Assembly (NCBI GenBank): GCA_025403435.1
Contig: CM046350.1
Coordinates: 13,112,372-13,176,371, forward strand
Source of the DNA: Artocarpus heterophyllus
Taxonomy: Eukaryota; Streptophyta; Magnoliopsida; Rosales; Moraceae
Length of the DNA stretch: 64,000 bases
Direction of reading: 5' to 3'
Both the position numbers and the translations under genes were made by a program. The notes beneath the pieces are model-generated. The model saw only the letters and a program-made list of their open reading frames with translations, searched no databases and was not told the origin of the DNA. Within the stretch, counting starts at the first letter, position 1, and the number at the start of each line of letters is the position of its first letter. Below are positions 38,021 to 49,640 of the stretch, piece by piece.

Positions 38021-38325
38021 TGGTTGTAGAAATAGTCTAGTGGTAAAACTACATCTAACTTCAAAGGTAAAGAATTTGAATCACTGATGGAGGTAAAGAG
38101 AGATTGTGAAGGCAGTTGAGCCCTCTCTCAACTTTCTTTTCTCCACCTATATAAGATACATCATACATGTATATAAGCTATACACCTAAAAAATTATAAA
38201 AATTTGCACAAAATCCTTTTAAAAAAAGTTAAATATATATAATCTTATACATTATACACTATTAGTCTTCTTTAACAAAAAAATCTTAGCTCCGTCACTG
38301 TTTGAATCCCAACTCTAAGTTCAAA
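38021..38325 (+). mobile_element. SINE-like retroposon (about 305 bp)
   Basis: Flanked by 19-bp copies aaaaattaataaaagagag (38002-38020) and aaaaattaatgaaagagag (38326-38344) with one mismatch, the length expected for LINE-type target-primed insertion. The 5' part has tRNA-promoter-like blocks: a box-A-like tagtctagtggt (38034-38045) and a box-B-like gaatttgaatca (38072-38083). The 3' end runs into an A-rich tract just before the second duplication. It does not code. This combination supports a tRNA-derived SINE mobilised by a LINE. Confidence 0.68.
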
Positions 38326-38657
38326 AAAAATTAATGAAAGAGAGAAAAAAAAAAATTTACTGCTTCTATATTGCGGTTAGATATTCGCAATTAGCGCTTG
38401 CGTAGGCCTACTTGGCGTCAATCTGATTTTTTATGGGCATTTTGGATGGAAAAGGTCCATTAATATTGAGGTCTAGTTTTGCGTTTCAGGATTTTAAATA
38501 AGATTTATCATGACGCTACTTAAATTATACATGGAGATAGTACATAAATATAGGCCAATTAAATAAAGTAAGATCAATATGGAGAAATTGAATTCTAGCA
38601 CTCACATTAAATTCTCAACAGCTGTTGCTATTCTTTAACCAACACTGCATTTTGTCG

Positions 38658-38835
38658 AAGAACATTAGTTGGAACTAAGAGTCAAAAATATAAATACTAT
38701 AACATGTGAGAGCTATAAATTGCAGCATTTTACTTTACATGTGAGAGCTATAAATTGTAGTATTTTACTTTACATTATAGCATATGAAACTTTACACTAT
38801 TTACATATAATTAGTATACTTAGCCAAGTTACTCC
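38658..38835. repeat. Dispersed repeat, family A
   Basis: Contains aacatgtgagagctataaat twice (about 38700 and 38739) as a 38-bp internal tandem duplication, then 'tagcatatgaaactttaca', the family-A core. Non-coding, edges approximate. Confidence 0.55.
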
Positions 38836-38987
38836 TAGCCATATTTTAGAGTTTGATGCTAAAAAATGCGAGTACAACCCTGAATATGTTGTGAAACCCT
38901 TAACATAACCTAATGCTATTAAGAGCTTCTGAAGATATGATAGATCCAAATCCAATATAGCCTAGATTATGACTCGGATCTAATATT

Positions 38988-39380
38988 GGAGCATCTCTAA
39001 TACAATGCTAAATTGATATGCTAATGACAAATTTGGTATTAGAGTGTAAAAGAACACTCTCCAATACAATTTCAATTTTACTGTCAAATTTGCTACACGC
39101 TGAACTTTGTAACAAATTGTTAGCAAATTTCACATTTGATTTCTATTGGTTGATAAATTGATTTTTTTGCTTTAATAACGATAATATTTTTACTTTTTAA
39201 TTATTTTAATATTAAAAGTTTACTTTATAAGTTTTAAGGTTTAATAATTATGACAAAAGGTTAATAACGCATTTCAAATATATTATGTATTGGAACACAA
39301 AATAAAATAATATATCAAATAAGCTATTTTTACAATTTTTGATGACAAACTTAATATTGGCGTTGATATTTACATTAGAG
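38988..39380. repeat. Dispersed MITE, family D (inverted copy)
   Basis: Runs from GGAGCATCTCTAATAC to tttacattagagaagg. It is colinear in reverse complement with 30103-30520 and 54163-54539 (shared words include attaaaaagtaaa and attattaaac in reverse complement). Non-coding. Confidence 0.66.
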
Positions 39381-40576
39381 AAGGTTTTAGTTTGCATTAG
39401 TTTTCCCTGCATGCTTTGGCTATGTGCTTCTTGTTCACTTTTTGACATTTGACTCATAAAATCTTCGTGCTTTACCTTGATCATTTTCCTTTAAAACTGA
39501 CTTGTAAACCTTGATATCACCATCAACTTTTTGTGACATCATAGATTATTTTGGCTCATTCAATGTCAATTTTTATTAGAATTTGTTGTTTTTAAAGCAT
39601 TTAATTTGAAATTTAGAGATTTGGATGTCAAAATGTGATATTATATAGAATTCCATTGACAAGTTAAAAATTCATGGACCCTTCAATGTTTTTATATAAA
39701 TATTGTGCAAGTTTAAAATTTTCAATTTTTGAATCAAAATAATATTTCTAATTAAACCTAGTGGAAAACATTTTATTTTGAGATTGCAGGTAACTTGCAA
39801 TAAACTTTTGAATAGACTTAGAAATGATCAAGACCAGCTAAGAATAATAAATAAAGTCTAGCGTATGTAAAACCTCCAGATAATGCAATACTTTATTAGA
39901 CATACAGGTGTAAGTGAAATAAAATAAACTTGTATAAGTTTAAGTCTTTAAGTCTTGTACATTCCATTTTCCCTCTTCAAACAAACTTTTCAATCCTTGA
40001 ATCTTCAAACTTTATGTCCAAGAAGTTTCACGCCATACTTCGAACATTCTTAAATTCTTCACTGCTTGATAAAAAATATAAAAAACACAGTAAGTCCTTA
40101 TTATCAAACCACATGAATTGCATTCATATGAAACCTAAAGCAACAGAAAAGATTAATCATTTGCGATTATTTTATAACGCCGTTTAGGACACCGATTTAA
40201 ACTCACCAATTTAAACCATTCACAGTGTAAAACTCTCAATAGCTATGCTCTTACTTACTATAATAGAACTTATTTTTAGTTTAAACCAGTTTGTCAAAAA
40301 CCTTATTAGCTGACATGTTGATTGTACGTATATGTATATATTTGTGTGTGTGTGAATATATATAAAACATGAGTGGCTTTTATTGAGCGTTCCCTTTTCT
40401 TAACTGATTAATATATCCACATGTATGCAAAACTCAACCTTTCTTTTTTTGTGGATGTAAAACTCAAAACTTATAGGTTGTTGTTGTTGTTGTTGTTATT
40501 AACGGTATTCCACGGTTTTGACTATATATTATTATATCTTTTAAAATAAAGAAGGGCACCATCATCATAACTCATA
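39381..40576. other. Intergenic left of the gypsy element
   Basis: AT-rich. Short ORFs at 39248-39484 and 39930-40187 have no recognised domain. A further family-A repeat fragment lies at about 40178-40305, and a GTT microsatellite at about 40479-40498. Confidence 0.45.
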
Positions 40577-40581
40577 CATAT

Positions 40582-41225
40582 TGTTATACTTACCAGTAAA
40601 TGGTGACGATTCAACACCACATGCAGCTGCGTACGGTGTTCGAACGGCTTTTTCTTGTTTATCTTGGACTACTTAGACGTACCTACAACAAGAGGAAGGG
40701 ACGCTTCGGAGCTAAAAGGAAGGACACTGGTGAGGTACCAGACAAGGGCTCTCCGACTCTCAAGGCAAGCGCTAGTTCGGCAAAGAACAGAAGCTAGTTA
40801 GTTAGGAAGGAGCACGTTCGCCTCAAACTGTAGTAAATGCGCTCTATTTATAAGTTGCTACTTAAACTGGGTGTTAGGTGGGTTTTATCCACAATCCGTG
40901 TGTCACATCAAGGTCTGTAAGAAGGTAGGTGGCATGTGTCATAATCCCCGCCGGCAGATTAGCCTCCATTTGATGGCAAGAATGTGGCCATTTGTTGGCT
41001 TCTCCTAGCGGGTGGCTGCCTGTTTGTAAGCACTGACAACCCGACCCGAGCACGTGTTTAATCCGAGGAGGAGACAACTCGCGCCACAGCTAGCAGGGGC
41101 CCTATCGAGCACCTCAGATATACAGGCTGAGCTCTTGGGGTTGGTATCGCGCTCCTCGGTGCCTCTGTCGAGTTTATTTTTGAGCCACTAGGGATCTTCT
41201 CCTCGGGGACGGCGCTACCCCTTAG
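40582..41225 (-). repeat. 3' LTR of the gypsy element
   Basis: Aligns along its whole length with 50099-50745, starting tgttatacttacc against tgatgcttacc. The last bases on the right are uncertain, because the copies differ by a small indel after gacggcgc. Differences are mainly C/T and G/A. Confidence 0.8.
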
Positions 41226-41605
41226 TGCACCTGGTCAGTGCTTAGCCGGGTAGACTGTGCGGAGAGGGTGTGGTCGGCTTAGATTAGCCTTTAGGTGGTG
41301 TCCCAGGGAGTCGGGAGATGAAGGGTTACGTGGTAAGGCTCGGAGGGACACTTGTCAATACGTGATTGGGCATCTCCCTGACGAGCGTAATCATTGCATC
41401 TCTTCGATTTCCATGCCTGAGTTTTGCAACTGGAGGCGGCTATAATTAGGGGTCAATTCCTCGTTATGTTAGCGTGTAAATGCAGCCAGACTTTGTAACT
41501 TTCAAGTTTTAGCTGCCGAGCCGTAGTTCACGACTTGAGGACTTCAAACTTTCCCTAGCTTCTACAAACCCAAGCAGGTAATTTTTTCGAGAAGTAAACT
41601 TAAAA

Positions 41606-44110
41606 ATGAGCGATCTTAGTGACTCTTAGAATGTGAACATTTCCTGGTCAGACAGTAGTATCGACACCGACCAGTCGACAACTATGGAAGTCGACATTGA
41701 GGGAGTGTCCCTGGGGCATGACAGAGCGGCCCGACTAGCCAAAATACTGAGCCTCAGTGCCAAGACGGCACCTGAACAGAGTTCTCAGACATGTTAGATA
41801 GGAGGTGTTCCGTCAGGCCGTACAGGGGCGAGGATCTGTATATCGGAGCTGTCGCTGCTAGCACGCCCCGAGTTACGGCTCGAGAATGTGCCGGCTTGGT
41901 GGTGGCTTCCGATGTGCTGAGCATCTTAGGCCGAAGTGCCAGGGTCCTTGCTCAGGTTGTGGGTCAGGTGACCGTAGACGTCTTAGACGAGGATTGGCTA
42001 GCCGAGATGCAGAACCTGAGAATGCCGCCGTCGAAGATGGAGATGCCAAAGAGAGGCTTGTCGTCACCAGAGTTTGGGGCGTCATTGCTTATAAAAGATC
42101 TCGACTGGCCAGACGTCTGCAGCTGGATATACATGCGCATTAACAGAATTCCGACTTGAAACACTACGTCGAGAATACAACATCCTAGACGACATTTGAC
42201 CTCGTCTTGCCTGGAGAGGAGGACTCATCGCTCAACCCGCCGACTAGATATATAACGTTGTATGCCGAGTTTTTTCAGGCTGGGCTTCACCTACCTTTTC
42301 ACCCATTCCTCCGCCGGGCGTTAAATGACCTAAATGTGTGCCCTACTCGGCTCAACCCAAATTGTTATCGCTCCATGATTAGGATGTATGTACTTTGAAG
42401 GTATTACTAGACAATTGAGATGTCGTGGGAAGCTTTCAAATAAGTGTATAAAATGAAAAGGCTTCCTCGACAGTCGGGATGGTATTACTTCACCGACTTT
42501 AAGAAAGATTTTATTTTGGGCAACCCCGACTCAAACAAGCTGTGGAAGTTTAAGTGGTTCTTTGTCAGGGGGAATTATTTAGCCCTGAGCTGGTAAAGCG
42601 GTGCCCGAGATCAGCAAGTCCCAAGGACGTTCAAGCAGAGACATGTTTGGTTAAAGAGGCCGTGGACGTCAAGCAAGGTTATTGATAAAGTGGAGGAATT
42701 GTACGTCAAGTCTGAGTCTACTCGGTAGCAATACTTCCTGCTCTGAAATTCTAACCTCTCCCGCTATGGCTGGTTTGGAGAGTCTAGCTTAATAAATCTC
42801 TACCAAAATGTTCCTCTTGCTCGGTCAATTGGACAGGTTACAGTAGCAAGGCCAAGCGCCGACAATATCCCAGAGCCGAGCACCAGCCGATCCGAATGGC
42901 CGACAAGGGAGCCATCATCATCTAGTTCCAAGGACTCGTCGAGTGACTTCTTCGATCCGGGGCCACCCGTGGTAGACAATGACCTTGAGGACGTGATTCA
43001 GCACTTTTATTCATTGCGCTAGCTCCATATTTGCAGTAAGCTCTGAGTTTTTTTTTTTTTTTGTGAGCTCCCTCTGACTTCTAAATTTTGTTGCAGACAT
43101 GTCTTCTCGGCAGATGTCTAGGGAAGAGTGACAAATGATGATGGAGAACCTTCGCCACTCAAAGGGGAAAGTTCTTTCGGGGTCTAAGAGGAAGAGTACC
43201 CCGAGGGCAAAGCAGCCTCCTGCCATAGTCCAGCCCTGTTGCCCCACTGCCACCTTCGACTAAGGCAGAGGCCTCATCTAGCCAGGAGCCACCACCAGCC
43301 GTCATGACCACCATGTCACCACGGCCAACAGAGCCACCGAGGAAGCATCAAAACACCCGTCGCCTAACGATTGAAATCACAAGGGAGGCCATGCCCAAGG
43401 ACTCTTTTTTGAGAGTCTCCAAGAAGAGACCTTCTTAGATTTATTCCAAGCTGCCTTCTGTTCCTTTGCCAAGGTACATTGAGTTCGTATCCTAAGCTCC
43501 TTTTGACTTGGAATTTTTTTTTCCCTAACCACTTCTTTTCTTTAGGCCTGCGTACTTCTAGAGATGGCCAATATGGCCAGTGCATGCGAGCTCAGTTTTG
43601 AGAAGCTGAAAGCAAAGAAGGTCACCCTGGAGAGGGCCGAGGCAGAAAAGATGCTCGAATCGAAGGAGGTCGAGCTTGAGCAGGCAAAGGCAAACTCTAC
43701 TCGGGCCGAGGATGAGGCGAAGAGGGCCCAGGAAGAGAACGACTAGGCGAGGACCTCTACGGACTAGGCTCGGGTCGAGGTAGACCAGGCGAAGGTCAAG
43801 TTGCAAGGTTCCAGGGAAGGGTACAAGTGCTTCCTCAAAGAGGAGTTGCTTGGTCGACTAGCCCAGGCTTTGAGGATTTCAAGGCCTCCATGGAGTACGT
43901 GGACAATTACTATCTCGGGTGACTGATTTACGAGAACACATTCTAAAGAGGTATCCTAGGGCAACCGATTTCGACTGGTCCGTTATTATCAAGCTGGAGG
44001 CGGATGAGGAAATAGAGCAAGTCAACCGCGAGGCCGCGGTGGACTTGGATGCCGACGACAGGAACGACGAGGTCGGTGATGGTGGTGCCGGGGATGGGGC
44101 CCAGGCATAA
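41606..44110 (+). pseudogene. Antisense extra ORF of the gypsy element (PF04195-like, coiled coil)
   Basis: Reads opposite to gag-pol, in the zone between integrase and the 3' LTR. A start at 41606 (MSDLSDS) opens an acidic N-terminal stretch. Near 42207-42395 lies PPTRYITLYAEFFQAGLHLP followed by FHPFLRRALNDL and LNPNCYRSM, the pattern of the plant family Transposase_28/'putative gypsy type transposon' (PF04195). A Ser/Asp-rich segment follows (about 42890-43010), then a basic Lys/Arg segment (about 43130-43200). A heptad-rich coiled coil at 43564-43830 follows (ERAEAEKMLESKEVELEQAK), and the region closes with an acidic tail ending at 44110. Several frameshifts and stops interrupt it. Many of the stops are TAG where CAG is expected, e.g. 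43744-43746 and 43765-43767 against an intact GACCAG at 43783-43788. The biochemical role of the family is unknown; it is not a demonstrated transposase. Domain naming is from recall and should be checked by profile search. Confidence 0.65.
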
Positions 44111-44789
44111 TTTTGTAATGGTTTTTGTAACTTTTTCCTTGTCCAAGTTTAAAAGGTGCCTAGTCATTTGTACCTCTTACAGACATTTAATATTATTTTT
44201 AATGAAATTTTTATTCCATTTTCCCAAGTTCTGCACGCTTGACTCCTCGGAAATTTAATTTTTGATTTTACTTTCCAAGTAAAATGTTTCTCGGGAAAGG
44301 AATTTTAATTTCATCTTCTTAGGGAAAAGCTTCTCGGAAACAAAATATTGATTTCATTTTCCAAGTTGGAAATTCCTTGGATGAGGTTAACTTTAGTTCG
44401 GGTAGTATCCTAGGACCCTGTAGTCGCCATTAGACTTGTTTAAGTTCATTTGAACTTTTATAAGTCAAATCATGGTCGGGAGTTATGTTCCTAGAATTAT
44501 CGCCGTATCAAGACAACTCTTGGCTTGGTCATCCGCATGGTGGCAGATTGATGGACTAGTGTTTCAAGTCCACTCGTGGTCGGTATCATGTCGACCTGCC
44601 CCTAGTCTGGCTAATTTGGATGACTCTCTCTCTTCGGGAGTTGTCGTCAGGTCCTCCAGATGGGAGTTAGGGCGGCCTCCCCTCTTCGGGTATTATGGCC
44701 TTTTAACGCAAATTGCTTGGAGGAATTTTGTTAAATAAGTATTTTCATTAACATTTAGTTTTTACATCTTGGTTCTACTTAGCAGACCG

Positions 44790-46041
44790 TGTTACAAAAG
44801 AATGAAGCCAGAGGTCAAAAAGGTGTTCTGGCTTTTTGTTTAACAAAAGAATCTCTTCAAGTGCTTGACATTTCAAGGGTAGCCGAGCACGTTTCCTTCC
44901 ATGTTAGAGAGTTTATAGGTGTCTGGCCGTATGATTTTGACCACTTTGTATGGGCCATCCCACTTAGGTCTGAACGACCTAAGGCCGGGCTGCTGTACGA
45001 TGACATTTTTGAGTACCAAATCACCAACCTTAAAGCTCTTCGGTTGGACCCGCTTGTTTTAGTACTGAGCAACCACTTGATTTCATGTTGCCGTACGGAT
45101 AATAGCATGGTCTCTTTTCTCCTCGAGTAGATCGAGCTAGGACATCATGATTTTTGCATTGCAGAGCTCGTCGTATTGTTCGATCCTAGCTCGGTTGGCT
45201 AACCTCAGCCAAGATAACCGACTCAGTCTCGTAAATGAGAGAGAATGGAGTCTCCCTTGTAGCGGTCTGAGCAATTGTTCGATATGCCCAGAGCACCTTT
45301 GGGAGCTCGTCAATCCACACGCCCTTAAGGTCCTCTAGCTTTTTCTTCAGGTTGTTTTTTATTGTCTTGTTGACTACTTCAACTTGCTCGTTACTTCGAG
45401 GATAGCCAGGTGATGAGAATACCTTCTTAATCTCGAGTTGCTCACACAAACGGAGAAGACTTGTCGATTCAAATTGTTTGGCATTGTCGGTCACAATGGT
45501 ATGCCAAATTTCAAACCGACAAATGATGTTCTTCCAAATGAAGTTGGTGCATGGCTCTACCTCCACCCACTTGGTGAGGTAATCTATGGCAACGATGCAA
45601 TACTTGAACTGAGATCGGGCTTGAGGGAGTGGTCCGATCATATCGATAGCCCACTTAGCAAATGACCAGGTAGACATCACTGAGGTGAGCGGCTCGGCAT
45701 GGTGTCCAATCACCCAAGTAAACTATTGACACTTGAGGTATTTTCACGCAAACTCCTTGCAAGTCTTGCTCCATGGTTGACCAATAGTATCCCTAATGAA
45801 GACACTTCTGAGCCAAGGATCGTCCCCCTACATGGTTGCTGCATAACCCTTCGTGGATTTCCTTCATTAGATAACGAGCTTCCCTAGGTTCTACGCACCT
45901 CAGGCATGGGGTAGTGTAGTCTCGTCGGTAAAGTTTTACCCCAATCATCGAATACCGAGTCAAGCTGTTGTGGATCCGGCATGTTTGTTCTTGGTCACCA
46001 GGCAACTCAGCTGTGGTCAAATATTGAATGATTGGATCCAT
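44790..46041 (-). pseudogene. Gypsy integrase region (pol), decayed
   Basis: Reading leftward. The zinc-binding region comes first (EIHEGLCSNHVGG in 45793-46041). Next is the core in 45186-45713, with catalytic Asp in AIDMIGPLP, Asp in IVTDNAKQF, and Glu in NEQVEVVNKT, so the DD-E triad is still visible. The C-terminal part (44857-45108 and neighbouring frames) has the VGDLVLKN and PKWDGPYKVVK motifs typical of plant gypsy integrases. Stops and frame changes separate the three parts. The core's normal NGQ is NEQ here, a G-to-A-type change. Confidence 0.82.
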
Positions 46042-46069
46042 CTAGGTGGTCTCTTGTTCTTCCGCTACA

Positions 46070-46680
46070 CTAGCCACTTATTTGGTGATGCTTGGCTCTA
46101 CTAATTTTTCAATGGGGACCGATGTAAGTTTGTTGTCGCCCAAACCTGAAGCCTTTCGAGCAAGGGTGTCGATCTTAGAGTTTTCAGATCTGGAGGTTTG
46201 TTTGAAGGAATAAGCTTTAAACTGCCCTAACAACGCCTTGACTTCTCGCAAATATGCTGTCATGGATTCTGTTTAGGCTTGGAATCCCCCAGTAACTTGT
46301 TGGATGATAAGCATGGAATCACTGTGGACAGGTACATGGTCTACCCTGAGGTCTTTTGAAATTCTAAGACCGGCAAGCAATGCTTTGTACTCGGCTTCGT
46401 TATTGGATGCCTTGAAGTCTAAACGAAGGGCGTAGATTACTTTATAACTGTCCTGGGTTGGTGAGGACTAGACCGGTGCCCGACCCGTCAGTACAAGATG
46501 ATCCATTGACAAAGAGCTTCCATTTAGGCCCCGGCTTAGAAACGTCACCGCCTCTGCTGCTGTTGGGGAAGTCTTGATCTTCTACTAGGGCCTTCTCGAT
46601 AGAGGGAGTGCTCTGCGCAGCATCGGTGAACTCGACGATAAAGTCAGCCTGGGCTTGTGCCTTGATGGTTGTTCTCAAAA
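46070..46680 (-). pseudogene. Gypsy RNase H region (pol), decayed
   Basis: The ORF at 46442-46678 contains WKLFVNGSS...GSGTGLVL, the start of the RNase H fold. The first catalytic Asp (normally VDGSS) is Asn, so the enzyme would be inactive. The domain continues to 46078-46263, where RSENSKIDTLARKAS matches the C-terminal NxxADxLA motif with A-to-I and other changes. A frame break separates the two. Confidence 0.78.
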
Positions 46681-46689
46681 CAAAGTGAA

Positions 46690-47930
46690 TGTCATACTAC
46701 CCCATCTCTACCAACCACTTGACCATCCACCCAGATATCTCTGAACTTTGGAAGACTTGTTGCAAGAAATACTTGGTTGAGACTCGGACTATATGGCCTT
46801 CGAAATATAGCCGAAGCCTTGGAAAGCATGGACTCATGTAGTAGATAGGTTTCTAGGCACCATCTTCTTCTCAAATGAGGACCGAGCTTACAGTTTTTTT
46901 TGACACGACTAGGTAGGCCATACAATATCTCTCTCCGGTAAAGGTTTGGATAGGAGCAGGGGCATGGCTAAGTACCTCTTGAGGTTTTGAAAAGCTTCTT
47001 CACACTCCCTGCTCCACTCAAACCTCTCCTTGAGTGCCTGAAAAATAGGTGGCATTTGTCGGTAGACCAAGAAACGAATCTATACAAGGCTGTCACTATG
47101 CCAGTCAGCTTCTACACCTCTTTAACAGTGCGGGGCGAATGCATATAGATCACTACTTGAGCTTTGGCTGGGTTTATCTCGATTCCCCTTTGGTTTACCA
47201 TGAACCAGAGAAACTTACACGAGCTAAGCCCGAACGCGTACTTGGCCGGGTTGAGCGTCATCTCAAAACTTGACGAGCATGTCAAAACTTGCTCGGAGAT
47301 CGGCAATGTGGTTCACTACTTAAATAGACTTGACGAGCATGTCATCCACATATACTTCTATGGTCTTGCCGATCAGCCGAGCAAACATCTTGTTTACCAG
47401 ACAAGCAAACATCCTGTTCACCAGGCACTAGTAGGTTGCTCCTGCGTTCTTCAATCCAAAGGGCATAACCATGTAACAGAAAAGCCCTTGGTCTGTGGTG
47501 AATGTGGTCTTAATTTGATCTTCCTCGGCCATCCTGATCTAATTGTAGCTAGAGTAGGCATCCATGAAGCTTAGTAGCTCGTGTCCGGCAGTCGCGTCCA
47601 CAAGCTGGTCTATCCGAGGAAGTGAAAAACAGTCATTGGGACAGGCCTTGTTAAAGTCAGTGTAGTTGATGCAGACCTGTCATTTCTCATTGGCTTTCTT
47701 GACGAGAAGTACATTCGTAAGCCATTTTGGGTACGTGACTTCTTGGATGAATCTAGCCTTCAGCAAATTTTGCACTTCCTCGTTGATAGCGGCGTATCTC
47801 TCCAAGTTAAAAGCTCTCTGTTTTTAGATGACCAGTTTATGTTCGGGTCGAAAGTTGAGATGATGACATATGGTGCTGGGGCCGATGTCGGGTATGTCTT
47901 CATGAGACTACTTAAATACATCATGATATT
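46690..47930 (-). pseudogene. Gypsy reverse transcriptase (pol), decayed
   Basis: Spread over several frames reading leftward: INEEVQNLLKARFIQEVTYP, then LVKKANEK, stop, QVCINYTDFNKACPND (a TGG-to-TGA change), LPRIDQLVDATAGHELLSFM (finger/palm), VMPFGLKNAGATY, and the active-site YVDDML (about 47335-47355 on this strand). LNPAKYAFGLSSCKFLWFMV then follows in the ORF 47112-47306. The YVDD box is intact, but many stops break the frame. An 8-residue repeat (LVNRMFAW, LVNKMFAR) just before the active site comes from a 24-bp tandem duplication at about 47380-47430, not expected in the family. Confidence 0.83.
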
Positions 47931-48199
47931 CCGTTAGGAACTTCTCCAAGTAGGCCCAGATCTTAGAATTTAGCTGAGAACCGAGTTACACTGTGCGGTT
48001 GGGATGTTTGGGGTCTAAATTATACGGCACTAAATCCTCCAATAGCGTGGCTCTTACCTTTTCTTCCAGAAGCGGAGGATCCAAGTCGGGCGGCATATTA
48101 GGCTTTTGTTCGGTGGAAAGCTGTATTTCATCGACCTTGTATATGGCCGAGAAATTTAATTGCTGAGTAGAGGCCGCCTTAACAGCATTTGCATAGCAA

Positions 48200-49640
48200 T
48201 CTCGGGAGTCTTTCTGTCACGACTTGATGACCTCGACCTTATTCTCCATTGGGAATTTCATTGCTAAATGTTAGGTAGAGACCACGGCCTTCAGGGTGTT
48301 CAGGGTTGGACGTCCGATAATTATGTTATACTGAGAGGGTTTATCAACGATGAGGAAGTCGAAAACGCATGTCACTCGAATAGCCCCCTCTCTAAAGGTG
48401 ATAGGCAGGCCAACCTTTCTAACTGCTTGGACGCATTCCCCAGTGAACCAGGAGTTAGGACTCGCTCAACGAATTCCCGTAAATATCAATTTTGGACCAG
48501 TCTTTCGATCTAGTCTTTGAGCTGGATACAATCGCGAGTGTTATGTCCCACATCTTTGTGGAAATTACAGTACTTCTTCTGGTCTCTCTTGGCCTTGCTC
48601 CTCTTCAGCTTGGGCGGATCTACCAACAGATTCCTACCACTCACCTAGGCGAGCATTTTGTCGATGTCGGCGACTAGGGGTGTGTAGCTCTAAAACGTAC
48701 TGGTTGGCACCTTTGTCTTTTCATTCTTCTTCTCCTTCTTATGCCTCTTGTTCTGCTCTACTCTCCGCTGCTCAAGCACGGATTTCTATTTCTTCTTTTT
48801 CTTACTGCTGCTAGCATTACCTTCCTCTTGACGGCTCTTCATGTATTCGACTGCATCGGCATACCTCTAGGCGTAGCCGAGTATCTAAGAAAATAGTGCT
48901 CGGCTGCTCAAAAGTGAGCGACCAGGTCAATTTTTCATCTTAGAGACCCCCTAACGAAGGCATTTTTTAGGGTCTTATCTTCGATGTGTCTCACCTCTAG
49001 CACTGCTTGGGTGAAACAGTTGATGTAATCTTTGACACTGTCGTCCCCTTGCTTGACAGTGTAAAGGTGAGTTATTTCCTTTTTTCTTGTCCAGGTCGTC
49101 GAGAAAGTAAAGGAAAAGGTGTCCGTTAATTGGCAAAAATAGGTAATGGTCCCCGGCTCGATCCTCCTGAACCATTGCCGAGTTGGACTGGTCAATATAA
49201 GTGAAAAGGCTTTACACATGACTGCGTCGCTAGCATTTTGAAGAAGCATGTGACCTCGATAGAGCTCCACGTGCTTGTCTACATCAGTTGTTATATCATA
49301 GGCCTTGATCTGCAGGACCTTAAATTTTGGCGGCATGGGAGCCCGCATAATGCCGTTAGTAAACGGCGGGTTCGGCATGCCATCTTCATCAAGTCCGAAC
49401 CTATTGTTGCAGATCTAGTCAATTTGGCATTGTAGCTCCTAGAACTGGCGACTATTGGTATCTTTGGGCAGTTTCACCTTGTACGAGCCACCACACTCAA
49501 CCCTGTCGCCAACCCCAGGTTGCTGGTCTTGCCGAACTTCTTCTTGACGTCTGAGCTGATTATAGACTGATGCTCGGGAGCCCTGCGGTGATTGTCCTTG
49601 GCCTCCTTAAGGGCCAAGTCGGCCTTCTCGGACAAGTCTA
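48200..49640 (-). pseudogene. Gypsy gag and truncated protease
   Basis: Gag matrix/capsid-like part in 48935-49378: DVDKHVELYRGHMLLQNAS, then AFSLILTSPTRQWFRRI, KQGDDSVKDYINCFTQ and VRHIEDKTLKNAFVRGS, all typical of plant retrotransposon gag. Further left, YCNFHKDVGHNTRDC is the zinc-finger-like end of gag (about 48540-48590), still with Cys, His, His and Cys. The protease C-terminus is recognisable (YNIIIGRPTLNTLKAVVS, about 48250-48340). The segment that should carry the DTG active site, between zinc finger and this block, is far too short, so the catalytic core is deleted. Confidence 0.78.

Noticed and set aside
38301..38312. tRNA-like B box tttgaatccc
   Set aside because: No matching acceptor stem or anticodon arm nearby. 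It lies at the 3' part of the SINE-like insert.
47164..47574. 136-codon + strand ORF inside the gypsy element
   Set aside because: It is antisense to the conserved reverse-transcriptase frames, whose motifs (YVDDML, LNPAKYAFG) fix the - strand as coding.
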